From Christensenella sp. UBA3798 (lineage in GTDB: Bacteria > Bacillota > Clostridia > Christensenellales > CAG-1252): a stretch of 45,190 bases of DNA. This document shows positions 7,435 to 15,166 of the stretch, one piece after another. The stretch lies in the NCBI GenBank assembly GCA_002368735.1, contig DFEQ01000027.1, forward strand, positions 1 to 45,190, written 5' to 3'. Under the pieces are notes generated by a model. The model searched no databases and was not told the origin of the DNA. It worked only from the letters and a program-made list of their open reading frames with translations. Positions within the stretch are counted from its first letter, which is position 1, and each line of letters opens with the position of its first letter. A program made the translations under genes and the position numbers.

Positions 7435-8621
7435 CCGAGCAATTTTTTCAATCTTTCAGTTGCCTCTATCGTGTTCTCCCTGCTCCCAAATGACGTCAGG
7501 CGGAAATACCCTTCGCCCGCTTCGCCGAAGCCTTCGCCCGGGGTGCCGACGATCTGCGCGTTTTCGAGCAGGTAGTCAAAAAACTCCCAACTCGACATCC
7601 CCTTGGGGCACTTCAGCCAAATGTAGGGAGAGGACACGCCGCCCGTGAACCACACACCCACCTTGCGAAGGGTGTCGGCGATGATCTTCGCGTTCTCCAT
7701 ATAGTAATCGACGAGCGCCGCGCACTCCTTGATGCCTTGCTCGGAGAGCGCCGCTTCCGCGCCGCGCTGGACGGGATAGGACACGCCGTTGAACTTGGTG
7801 GCTTGGCGGCGCGACCACATCTTCTTGAGGGAATAGCCCTCCTCGGTCACGAGGGTCTCGGGCACGACGCACCAGGCGCAACGGGTGCCCGTAAAGCCCG
7901 ACATCTTGGAGAAGGAACAGATCTCGATGGCGCACTTTTCCGCACCCTCGATGTCGTAGATGGAATGGGGATAGTCGCCCTTAATAAAGGCTTCGTACGC
8001 GCTGTCAAAGATGATGAGAGAGCCGCTTTGGAGGGCGTAGTCCACCCACGCCTTGAGCCCCGCCCTGTCGTACACCGCGCCCGTCGGATTATTGGGGGAG
8101 CAGATATAGATGACATAGGTCTCGCCGTCCAAGAGGTCGGGCGTTCCGAGGAAGCCGTCCGACTCGCCCGCTTCGAGGAGCTCGATGCGGTTGCCGCTCA
8201 TCAGGTTGCTATCCATATACACGGGATAGACTGGCGAGGGGATGAGAACGGTATTCTTGCCGAGGATATCCACGATATTGCCGACGTCGCTCTTGGCGCC
8301 GTCCGAAACGAACACGTCGCCCGCGGGGACGCCCACCCCGTTCCTCTTATAATAGCGAGAGATCGCCTCGCGCAGGAAGTCGTAGCCGTACTCGGGCGGA
8401 TAGCCGCGGAAAGTCTCCTTGACGCCCATCTCCTTGACCGCCTTCTCCATCGCGTCCACCACCACGGGGGCGAGGGGGAGGGTGACGTCGCCGATGCCGA
8501 GGCGGATGACCTTTTTATCGGGGTGAGCCTCTTGGTAGGCGCGCACCTTCTTGCCTATCTCGGAAAAGAGATAGCTCTCCTTGAGGCAGGAATAGTTTTC
8601 GTTGACTTTAATTCTCATCAT
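7431..8621 (-). CDS. dapL: LL-diaminopimelate aminotransferase
   Basis: This fold-type-I PLP enzyme converts tetrahydrodipicolinate and glutamate directly to LL-DAP, bypassing the succinylase or acetylase route. The N-terminal RIKVNENYSCLKESYLFSEI and LGIGDVTLPL are diagnostic of DapL. SPNNPTG (about 174-180) and the PLP lysine in SFSKMSGFTGTRCAW (about K238) are present. The start was set at the ATG pair 8621/8618, 9 nt after AAGGAG, because residues upstream do not fit the family. The start overlaps the dapF stop by 14 bases. The TGA stop lies inside the last linker of palindrome array II. No dapD, dapE or N-acetyl route genes are nearby, as expected for a DapL pathway. Confidence 0.94.
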   Translation of the reverse strand: MMRIKVNENYSCLKESYLFSEIGKKVRAYQEAHPDKKVIRLGIGDVTLPLAPVVVDAMEKAVKEMGVKETFRGYPPEYGYDFLREAISRYYKRNGVGVPAGDVFVSDGAKSDVGNIVDILGKNTVLIPSPVYPVYMDSNLMSGNRIELLEAGESDGFLGTPDLLDGETYVIYICSPNNPTGAVYDRAGLKAWVDYALQSGSLIIFDSAYEAFIKGDYPHSIYDIEGAEKCAIEICSFSKMSGFTGTRCAWCVVPETLVTEEGYSLKKMWSRRQATKFNGVSYPVQRGAEAALSEQGIKECAALVDYYMENAKIIADTLRKVGVWFTGGVSSPYIWLKCPKGMSSWEFFDYLLENAQIVGTPGEGFGEAGEGYFRLTSFGSRENTIEATERLKKLLG

Positions 8622-9465
8622 ACGCGTAAACTCCTTGATATACTTCCGTCGCGCCACCTGTCATCGTGACGCGATAATCACTATCCACCGTGATGGTGAG
8701 TTCGCCGCCGATAAGGCGCACCGTGACGGGGGTCCCCGCAGGCACCCTGCCCGTCTTTACCGCCGCCGCAACTACCGCAGAGGCGCCCGTGCCGCAGGCG
8801 AAGGTCTCGCCGCTGCCGCGCTCCCACACACGCATTTTAAGGGTGGTGGCGTCTATTATCTCCACAAATTCGGTATTGACCCGCTCGGGGAAGATGGAAA
8901 GATTCTCATAGGCGGGACCTATCTTGGCAAGATTTAGCTCGTCCACCTTTTCGGTAAAGATGACGGCGTGGGGATTGCCCATACTGACCGCGGTCATCTT
9001 GACCGTCTTTCCGAGGACGGTGACGGGGGCTTCCACCATCTCCGCACCATCGCACAGCACGGGGATCTCGGCGGGGGTAAACACTGCGCGTCCCATATCC
9101 ACCGACACCGAGACGACGGTGCCGCCTTTCTTAAAAAGTTTCAGCGTTTTGATGCCCGACAAGGTCTCCACCGTGATGACGTCCTTATTGACCAAAGCAT
9201 GGTCGGACAGATACTTCGCCACGCAACGGATGGCGTTGCCGCACATCTTGCCCTCGCTGCCGTCCAGATTGAACATACGCATCCTTGCGTCGGCTTTGGA
9301 GCTCGGCAGTATCAAGACCACGCCGTCCGCACCCACAGAGAAGTGACGCGGGGACATCTTCCTCGCGAGGTCCGCGGGGTCAAAGTCGAGGGGAGAGTCG
9401 TAGAGGTCGATATAGATATAATCGTTGCCCGCTCCGTGCATTTTGGTAAAAGCTATCTTACGCAT
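8608..9465 (-). CDS. dapF: Diaminopimelate epimerase
   Basis: This 285-residue enzyme interconverts LL- and meso-diaminopimelate. The start MRKIAFTKMHGAGNDYIYID is typical, and both catalytic cysteines are present in the usual contexts, MCGNAIRCVAKYL and FACGTGASAVVAA. ATG 9465 was chosen over an upstream in-frame ATG at 9552 because it follows GGAGGAG and matches the family N-terminus. It overlaps the dapB end by 8 bases and the dapL start by 14, so translation is coupled through dapB-dapF-dapL. Confidence 0.95.
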   Translation of the reverse strand: MRKIAFTKMHGAGNDYIYIDLYDSPLDFDPADLARKMSPRHFSVGADGVVLILPSSKADARMRMFNLDGSEGKMCGNAIRCVAKYLSDHALVNKDVITVETLSGIKTLKLFKKGGTVVSVSVDMGRAVFTPAEIPVLCDGAEMVEAPVTVLGKTVKMTAVSMGNPHAVIFTEKVDELNLAKIGPAYENLSIFPERVNTEFVEIIDATTLKMRVWERGSGETFACGTGASAVVAAAVKTGRVPAGTPVTVRLIGGELTITVDSDYRVTMTGGATEVYQGVYAYDEN

Positions 9466-10201
9466 CGTACTCCTCCACGAGGGACTGCATATCGTATAGT
9501 CCCGCAGGCTTTTTGACGAGGAAAGCCGCCGCGCGAAGGGCGCCCGAAGCAAAGAGAGCCTTGTCGTGCGCTTCGTGCGTGAGGGTGATGGTCTCGGTGC
9601 CGTCGCCGAACATCACTTCGTGCTTACCGACGACCGAGCCGATGCGGATGGAGCTGATGCCTATCTCGCCCCGCTCCCTCTTGGACAGTCCGTTCCTGCC
9701 CTTGACGATCTTTCTGCCGCCGAGGGTATCCGATATCGCCCCCGCTATCATGATGGCAGTCCCCGAAGGGGCGTCCGCCTTGTGGTTATGATGGGTCTCC
9801 ACGATCTCGATATCGTCGCCGGGAAGCATCTCCGCCGCCTTCTTGACGAGGGAGATAAGGAGCGCCACGCCGAAACTCATGTTGGCGCTGAAAAAGAGGG
9901 GCACCTTTTTCGCCGCAGCGAAGATCATCTCCTTCTCCTCGGACGTTTGACCCGTCGTCGCGAGGACGAGAGGGAGAGAGCGTTTCACGACGTAGTCGAT
10001 AAGCTCCGCCGTCGCGAGGTGGGAGGAAAAGTCGATGACGACGTCCGCCGCCCCCGTATAATCCGCGAGGTCACGATAGGTGACGCTCTCCGGGCTGACC
10101 CCGGACTTGTCCACTGCGACGACGGAGTGCCCCGCACCCTTCGCCGCCTTGAGTACTTCCTGCCCCAGCCTGCCGCCGGCGCCGTTCACGATCACGATCA
10201 T
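9458..10201 (-). CDS. dapB: 4-hydroxy-tetrahydrodipicolinate reductase
   Basis: This 247-residue NAD(P)H-dependent reductase makes tetrahydrodipicolinate, the substrate of DapL. It has an N-terminal Rossmann motif (VIVNGAGGRLGQEVLKA) and the DapB signature VETHHNHKADAPSGTA with its catalytic His pair and Lys. The start at 10201 is preferred because it begins directly at the Rossmann strand and follows GAGGTG; an upstream in-frame ATG at 10225 would add eight unusual residues. It starts one base after the dapA stop. Confidence 0.95.
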   Translation of the reverse strand: MIVIVNGAGGRLGQEVLKAAKGAGHSVVAVDKSGVSPESVTYRDLADYTGAADVVIDFSSHLATAELIDYVVKRSLPLVLATTGQTSEEKEMIFAAAKKVPLFFSANMSFGVALLISLVKKAAEMLPGDDIEIVETHHNHKADAPSGTAIMIAGAISDTLGGRKIVKGRNGLSKRERGEIGISSIRIGSVVGKHEVMFGDGTETITLTHEAHDKALFASGALRAAAFLVKKPAGLYDMQSLVEEYDA

Positions 10202-10202
10202 A

Positions 10203-11090
10203 TCACACCTCGATACCGACTTCACGCATCAAGCCGACGAGTTTTTCTTCGTTCGCCGCCGTCATGGGGGTCAAGGGCAGGCGGATGGAGCCGTCGCCGA
10301 AACCGAGGCGGGCCATAGCCGCCTTGACGGGAATGGGGTTGACCTCGCAGAACAGCGCGTCGATGAGGTTATGATACTTAAACTGCGCCGCCCTTGCCGA
10401 TACGACGTCCCCGTTCAGGAAGGCGTGGCACATCGCGGAAGTCTCGCGCGGAAGGATATTGGACAGCACGCTGATGACGCCCTGTCCGCCGAGGCTCATC
10501 AGGGGGACGATCTGGTCGTCGTTGCCGCTGTAAAGGTCGAGCTTATCGTGCACGAGGGACATGGTCTCCACGATCTTGCCGATATTGCCGTTCGCCTCCT
10601 TTATCGCCACGATATTGGGGACGTCGGCGAGCGCGAGGTAGGTCTGCGGCTCGATATTGACACCCGTGCGGGAGGGAACGTTATAGAGGATGATGGGGCG
10701 CGTGACCTCGGCGGCTATCGCCTTATACATCTCGATAAGACCCGCTTGAGTGGCTTTGTTATAATAGGGCGTCACGAGAAGGAGAGCGTCTGCGCCGAGG
10801 CGACAAGCGTCCTGCGACAGCTTGATGGCGTAGGCGGCGTCGTTGCTGCCCGTGCCCGCAATGACGGGGACTCTGCCCGCCGCTCTGTCCACGACGGTCT
10901 TGATGACCTCCACGTGCTCTTCGTCGGTGAGGGTGCTGCTTTCGCCCGTGGTGCCCGCCGCAACGAGTGCGTCGATGCCGTTTTCGATCTGAAAATCCAC
11001 CAGACGACGCAAAGCGTCGAAATCCACCTCCCCCTTCTTCATCGGGGTGACGATGGCGGTAGCCGCTCCTCTGAAAATCGTTTTCTTCAT
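10203..11090 (-). CDS. dapA: 4-hydroxy-tetrahydrodipicolinate synthase
   Basis: This 295-residue TIM-barrel aldolase condenses pyruvate with aspartate semialdehyde in the committed step of DAP/lysine synthesis. Visible are GTTGESSTL near the active-site entrance, the catalytic Tyr in ILYNVPSRTGVN and the Schiff-base Lys in IVAIKEANGN. AGGAGG precedes the ATG. It is the first gene of the operon dapA-dapB-dapF-dapL-lysA-malQ, with one-base gaps or overlaps as far as dapL. I found no lysine riboswitch or T-box in the 181-base leader, so control is probably not by those RNAs. Confidence 0.96.
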   Translation of the reverse strand: MKKTIFRGAATAIVTPMKKGEVDFDALRRLVDFQIENGIDALVAAGTTGESSTLTDEEHVEVIKTVVDRAAGRVPVIAGTGSNDAAYAIKLSQDACRLGADALLLVTPYYNKATQAGLIEMYKAIAAEVTRPIILYNVPSRTGVNIEPQTYLALADVPNIVAIKEANGNIGKIVETMSLVHDKLDLYSGNDDQIVPLMSLGGQGVISVLSNILPRETSAMCHAFLNGDVVSARAAQFKYHNLIDALFCEVNPIPVKAAMARLGFGDGSIRLPLTPMTAANEEKLVGLMREVGIEV

Positions 11091-11184
11091 TGTTATCCTC
11101 CTATATTGCTTCTCGCGGTAAGTATATGCGCGGCGGAGCGCGCGGGTGACCGCAAGGCGGAATATCCATAATGTATATACAAAA

Positions 11185-11214
11185 AGTATATCATCCCTGC
11201 GCGCCGATACGCAA
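11185..11214 (-). promoter_or_regulatory. Candidate dap operon promoter
   Basis: On the minus strand TTGCGT (11209-11214) and TATACT (11185-11190) are separated by 18 nt, about 95 nt before the dapA ATG. The -10 is strong and the -35 weak. The same gap must also hold the promoter of the divergent deacetylase, for which I see no convincing -35. Confidence 0.4.
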
Positions 11215-11271
11215 ACGAATTGAGAAGGGTAGCATCATATTTTCCGCAAAAAGAGACATATTAACCGAGAT

Positions 11272-12099
11272 ATGAAAAGAGCCATCCTCACGCTGCTTAT
11301 CTGTCTGCTGCTTTTCACCTTCCTATCCCCCATCCCATCGACAAAAGCGGAGGAGGAAAGCCGCCTCCTGCCCATACTGATGTATCACTCGCTGTCCGAA
11401 ACGCAGAAAGGGGTATATTCCCTATCGCCCGAAGTCCTACGCGCCGACCTCGCCGCCATAAAGGCGCGCGGATACGTTTTCGTCACCGTAAGCGCGGTGG
11501 TCAAATATCTGAAGGGAGAGGGCGATTTGCCCGAAAAGCCCATCCTCTTGACCTTTGACGACGGGCACTATAACAACCTATACTACGGGCTGGACGTACT
11601 CAGAGAATACGACGCTTGCGCCGCCCTCAACGTGATAGGTTGCTTCTCGGAGTATTCCTCCACCCACGAAAAAGACCACGTCGAATACTCTCATCTGACC
11701 TGGGACGAGATAGCCTATCTCGCGCGGAGCGGCGTCTTTGAGATCGGAAGCCACACCTACGCGATGCACGCGTATAAGCCCCGCTTCGGCATCAAGCGCA
11801 TGAGAGGGGAGAGCATAGAAGAGCACCGCCGCGCCCTCTCGGCGGACCTTGAACGCATCGACCGCGCTCTTTTGGACAAGTGCGGCGTGCGCCCCGTCGC
11901 CTTTGCTTACCCCTTCGGCGCATACGACAAAAGCGCGGAAAAAATCGTCAAAGAGAGGTACGAAGCGATATTCACCTGTTACGAGCGAGTCAATCGTTTG
12001 ACGAAGGGGGACAGAGAGAAACTATCTTACCTTTGGCGCATCAACCGCGACGGCACGAAGGGGACGAATGCCTTCCTCGACGAGCACGGCATCCTCTGA
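11272..12099 (+). CDS. Secreted polysaccharide deacetylase (CE4/NodB family)
   Basis: This 275-residue protein begins with a signal peptide (KR, then a hydrophobic run to about residue 20, then a PSTKAEE cleavage region). The catalytic NodB domain follows: LLPILMYHSL, the metal and catalytic motif LLTFDDGHYNN, the second motif GSHTYAMHAY (an SHTxxxH form of HSxxH) and AYPFGAYDKSAEKIV. CE4 enzymes remove N-acetyl groups from peptidoglycan or other amino-sugar polymers outside the membrane. The ATG has no clear Shine-Dalgarno sequence. It is divergent from the dap operon and upstream of a membrane protein with its own promoter. Confidence 0.88.
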   Translation: MKRAILTLLICLLLFTFLSPIPSTKAEEESRLLPILMYHSLSETQKGVYSLSPEVLRADLAAIKARGYVFVTVSAVVKYLKGEGDLPEKPILLTFDDGHYNNLYYGLDVLREYDACAALNVIGCFSEYSSTHEKDHVEYSHLTWDEIAYLARSGVFEIGSHTYAMHAYKPRFGIKRMRGESIEEHRRALSADLERIDRALLDKCGVRPVAFAYPFGAYDKSAEKIVKERYEAIFTCYERVNRLTKGDREKLSYLWRINRDGTKGTNAFLDEHGIL

Positions 12100-12165
12100 A
12101 ACGCCGCAAAAAAGAGAAAAAACGCCTTTTTAGATACAGATCGGGAAGAAAGGTCCTCATTTTTG

Positions 12166-12194
12166 TTGATATTACTATAAAAGCTTGATAAAAT
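12166..12194 (+). promoter_or_regulatory. Promoter of the four-helix membrane protein
   Basis: TTGATA (12166-12171) and TAAAAT (12189-12194) are separated by exactly 17 nt. The -10 lies inside a 14-nt sequence, CTTGATAAAATAGT (12184-12197), that recurs identically in front of rhaB (13707-13720). Confidence 0.6.
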
Positions 12195-12254
12195 AGTGAC
12201 ATTCACTTTACAAGACGCATCCAAGACGTGGCAGTACAACGTTCGGAGAAAGAA

Positions 12255-12761
12255 ATGAAAAGAAATACCTTGCAAATACTCTCTTGGGGCACGACGATAT
12301 TCGCCACCCTGTGCGGGCTCGTCGCCTTCGCGATGATATTCATCACCGCCATTCAGACGAACTCGTCTTCCTATTCCGTTTTCCAAAGCGAATATAGCGG
12401 TCTCCAGGTGGCGCTCGGCTGCTCCACCGCGGGAGGTCACCCCATCTTTAACGCCTCCGCAGGGCTCATCCTTGCATTCGTCCTCCCCCTCCTTGCCGCC
12501 TGTGCCGCAGTGATGGGTAAAGGGTTCAAGGCAGTAGTGGGAGTATCCGCGGCGGCGATGATAACGGGCGGCGCGCTGGCGCTTGCGGGTGTGAGCCTTC
12601 TCTCCCCCGCGATAGAGCTCGCCTCCGCCTCTCTCGGTGCGGGGCTCATCGCTTCGGGCATTCTGTCACTTTTGGGCGGCGCGGCGCTCTGCGCTTCCAT
12701 CTGCGTGGAAGTCCTCATTGCCAAGAAGGACTCCGAGTCCGAAAAGCCCTCCGAAGCATAA
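12255..12761 (+). CDS. Four-helix membrane protein of unknown function
   Basis: A 168-residue protein with four predicted membrane segments: about residues 6-32, 61-86 (LILAFVLPLLAACAAVM), 90-118 and 125-155, the last three rich in Ala, Gly and Leu. The C-terminus is a short charged tail (KKDSESEKPSEA). ATG 12255 is chosen over an earlier in-frame GTG-type start because GGAGA lies 8 nt before it. I recognise no family. It is convergent with the TetR gene and separated from it by two hairpin terminators. Confidence 0.65.
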   Translation: MKRNTLQILSWGTTIFATLCGLVAFAMIFITAIQTNSSSYSVFQSEYSGLQVALGCSTAGGHPIFNASAGLILAFVLPLLAACAAVMGKGFKAVVGVSAAAMITGGALALAGVSLLSPAIELASASLGAGLIASGILSLLGGAALCASICVEVLIAKKDSESEKPSEA

Positions 12762-12790
12762 TTCCCCCCTAGGGTCTCCCTAGAACACAA

Positions 12791-12819
12791 AAAAACGTCA
12801 CCTGCACATTCGGTGACGT
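12791..12819 (-). terminator. Rho-independent terminator, minus strand
   Basis: ACGTCACC (12795-12802) pairs with GGTGACGT (12812-12819); on the minus strand it is followed by a T-run. It would back up termination of the TetR transcript. Confidence 0.65.
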
Positions 12820-12833
12820 CGTGAGAAAAACAG

Positions 12834-12865
12834 AGTCGTCGGCAACGTGCCGACGACTGTTTTTT
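12834..12865 (+). terminator. Rho-independent terminator, plus strand
   Basis: AGTCGTCGGCA (12834-12844) pairs perfectly with TGCCGACGACT (12848-12858) around a 3-nt loop, followed by T6. It ends transcription of the membrane protein gene and touches the TetR stop codon. Confidence 0.85.
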
Positions 12866-13469
12866 ATTCGTTCTTCAAATACTGCAAGACGACATCTATC
12901 ATCGTGCGTATCTCCTGCCGCTTGTCGGTGAGGTCGTCCTGACGGACGATGTACGCTTCGGAGGCGAGCTTCTTACACAGGGACAAAAGCGCGTGCGTGG
13001 TGGAATAATAGAAGAGGTCAAGGTCCCACACCTTCTTCACACTGCCGTCCTCGACGCCCTCTTTATAAGCCGCCTCGAAACGAGCCTTGAAGACGTCCAA
13101 ACCGTCCGAATAGCTTTCGAGGTCGCTGACCGCCTCGCGGATACAATAGGAATCGAACTCGCTGAGGAAACGATAATAATCGCGGTGGTCGGAGAAGATC
13201 TCGTAAAAACGATAGTAGAAGCGCGACAACTTGTCAAATCCATTACCTTCCGCGTCGCTCGCGAAGTAGTCCGCCACCTTCTCCTGCAACTTGACGGCGC
13301 AGGCAACTATCAGCGCGGTCTTCTTGGGAAAATAGCGATAGAAGGTCGCCTCGCCGATATTGCAATAGGCGGCGACGTCCTTTATCTTGACCTCGGCGAT
13401 GGAATTATCGCAAAAGATCCTGATGGCGCGTTCCAGTATAAAGCTTCTTCTGATGTCCTTGATGCCCAT
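12864..13469 (-). CDS. TetR-family transcriptional regulator
   Basis: This 201-residue protein has the TetR DNA-binding start: ILERAIRIFCDNSIAEVKIKD, then the helix-turn-helix AYCNIGEATFYRYFPKKTALI (residues about 32-52). The ligand-binding helical domain is unassigned. It is transcribed divergently from the rhaBAD operon across 287 bases. A perfect palindrome ATCAAG-T-CTTGAT (13586-13598) lies upstream of its -35, and CTTGAT half-sites recur at the rhaB and 12166 promoters, so all three may be its targets. The ribosome binding site is GGAGC, somewhat distant from the ATG. The ligand is unknown. Confidence 0.88.
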   Translation of the reverse strand: MGIKDIRRSFILERAIRIFCDNSIAEVKIKDVAAYCNIGEATFYRYFPKKTALIVACAVKLQEKVADYFASDAEGNGFDKLSRFYYRFYEIFSDHRDYYRFLSEFDSYCIREAVSDLESYSDGLDVFKARFEAAYKEGVEDGSVKKVWDLDLFYYSTTHALLSLCKKLASEAYIVRQDDLTDKRQEIRTMIDVVLQYLKNE

Positions 13470-13535
13470 TTTTGCTTTTGCTCCACGCCCTTCGCAGGGC
13501 GCAAGAACCTCCTTTTTGATAGTTCATCTTTCAAA

Positions 13536-13564
13536 AGTATAGTCGAATTTTCACACTTTGTCAA
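13536..13564 (-). promoter_or_regulatory. TetR gene promoter
   Basis: On the minus strand a consensus TTGACA (13559-13564) is followed after 17 nt by TATACT (13536-13541), about 65 nt before the ATG. A small hairpin GCCCT-TCGC-AGGGC (13488-13501) lies in the leader. Confidence 0.7.
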
Positions 13565-13585
13565 CACATCATTTTCATCACATCG

Positions 13586-13598
13586 ATCAAGTCTTGAT
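13586..13598. promoter_or_regulatory. Candidate TetR operator
   Basis: A perfect 13-bp palindrome ATCAAG-T-CTTGAT lies 22 bp upstream of the TetR -35. Its half-site CTTGAT is found at the start of the repeated CTTGATAAAATAGT element before rhaB and before the 12255 gene. Assignment to this TetR protein is inference. Confidence 0.4.
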
Positions 13599-13719
13599 AA
13601 TTTTTCGCTTTTTCGGAAAACTTCGATAAAATGACAAAAAGCGCAAGGCGCCCTCCCCGAGATTTCCGCCCCCTCTTTTCCCCATAAAACAGTCCAAAAC
13701 GCCCGACTTGATAAAATAG

Positions 13720-13749
13720 TTACCACTCTCGCGCGGTTTATGATATAAT
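13720..13749 (+). promoter_or_regulatory. rhaB promoter, start codon at or next to +1
   Basis: TTACCA (13720-13725), 18 nt, then a perfect TATAAT (13744-13749). Only 7 nt separate the -10 from the rhaB ATG at 13757, and there is no Shine-Dalgarno sequence, so the mRNA should be leaderless or nearly so. The element CTTGATAAAATAGT overlaps the upstream edge. Confidence 0.55.
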
Positions 13750-13756
13750 CATAGTT

Positions 13757-15166
13757 ATGAAAGAATTTTTTTCGCATCCGGCTCCTGAGGGAGCCGTCTA
13801 CCTCGCCGTAGATATCGGCGCTTCCTCGGGCAGGCATATCGCCGCCTATCTTTCGGAAGGCAGGCTCGAGCTCAAAGAAGTCTATCGCTTCAAAAACGGT
13901 GCGACCGAGCGTGACGGACGCCTCTATTGGGATACAGACCGCCTATTTGACGAGATCGTGAACGGGTTAAAAGCCGCAAAGGACGCAGGTCTGACCCCGA
14001 CCTACGTGGGAATAGATACCTGGGCGGTGGACTACGTTTTATTGGATAAAAACGATCGTCCCGTCGGGGACACCTATTCCTACCGCGACGAGCGCGGCGC
14101 CGAGGTGAAGGAAAAGGCGCACGCCGTGATGGACTTCCCCTCCCTCTACCGCAAGACGGGCATTCAATACGCCCCCTTCAACACCCTCTATCAGTTATAC
14201 GACGACGTGCTGACGGGGCGCATCGACAGGGCGGAGAGTTTCCTGATGCTCCCCGACTACTTCCACTTTCTATTGACGGGGATAAAAAGGCAGGAATACA
14301 CCAACGCCACCTCGACGGGGATGGTAAACGCCCTCTCACACGAATGGGATGATGAGATCCTATCCCGTTTCCGCTTCCCCAAGAAACTCTTCGGCGCCCT
14401 CTCTCAGCCCGGGACGACGGTGGGCGCTTTCAAGAGTGAAATTGCAAAAGCCGTGGGATATACGGCGACGGTCGTCCTTCCCGCCACGCACGACACCGCG
14501 AGCGCGGTGCTCGCCGCTCCCATCACGGACGGCGCGCCCTATCTATCCTCGGGGACGTGGTCGCTCCTCGGCGTAGTCCGGAGCGCGGCGCAGAGAGGCG
14601 AAACGGCAATGAAATACAACTATTCCAACGAAGGGAGCGTGGACTTCACCTTCCGTTTCCAAAAGAACATCATCGGCTTGTGGGTGATACAACAGGTCAA
14701 AAAGGAGCTTGGCGACAAATACTCCTTTGCCGAGCTCGCGGACATGGCGCGCAATAATGGCGAGAGCCGCCTCCTTGACCTGTCCGACCCCCGATTCCTC
14801 GCCCCCAAGAGCATGATCGCGGAGATAGAAGCCGTACTCGGCAAAGTCACCCCCGCCGCCATGGCAAGGAGCGTCTTTTCTTCCCTCGCGGAGGAATACA
14901 AAAAGGCGCTCGACGAACTGGAAAACGCGACGGGCAAGCGCTACTCTGCCCTGCACGTTATCGGGGGCGGGTGTCAAAACGCCCTTCTCAACGAGATGAC
15001 CGCCCGCGCCACGGGCAAGACCTTGACCGTAGGTCCCGTGGAAGCAACGGCGATCGGCAACGTCATAATGCAAATGATCGGTACGGGTGAGATCAAGGAT
15101 CTCCCCACCGCCAGAGAGATCGTCAAAAAATCATTCGACATAACGGAGGTAAAAACCAATGGATAG
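13757..15166 (+). CDS. rhaB: Rhamnulokinase
   Basis: This 469-residue FGGY-family kinase phosphorylates L-rhamnulose to L-rhamnulose-1-phosphate. Visible are the N-terminal phosphate motif VDIGASSGRHIAAYL, GIDTWAVDYVLLD and ATHDTASAV, all typical of RhaB. The N-terminus is about ten residues longer than usual before the first strand and no later Met fits. A hairpin, GGCTCC-TGAG-GGAGCC (13780-13795), lies in the first codons. The ATG has no ribosome binding site and sits 7 nt after the -10. It is the first gene of rhaB-rhaA-rhaD and overlaps rhaA by 8 bases. Confidence 0.95.
   Translation: MKEFFSHPAPEGAVYLAVDIGASSGRHIAAYLSEGRLELKEVYRFKNGATERDGRLYWDTDRLFDEIVNGLKAAKDAGLTPTYVGIDTWAVDYVLLDKNDRPVGDTYSYRDERGAEVKEKAHAVMDFPSLYRKTGIQYAPFNTLYQLYDDVLTGRIDRAESFLMLPDYFHFLLTGIKRQEYTNATSTGMVNALSHEWDDEILSRFRFPKKLFGALSQPGTTVGAFKSEIAKAVGYTATVVLPATHDTASAVLAAPITDGAPYLSSGTWSLLGVVRSAAQRGETAMKYNYSNEGSVDFTFRFQKNIIGLWVIQQVKKELGDKYSFAELADMARNNGESRLLDLSDPRFLAPKSMIAEIEAVLGKVTPAAMARSVFSSLAEEYKKALDELENATGKRYSALHVIGGGCQNALLNEMTARATGKTLTVGPVEATAIGNVIMQMIGTGEIKDLPTAREIVKKSFDITEVKTNG

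Noticed and set aside
11091..11271. Lysine riboswitch or T-box before dapA
   Set aside because: The leader is too short after the likely promoter and lacks the conserved helices or a T-box sequence.
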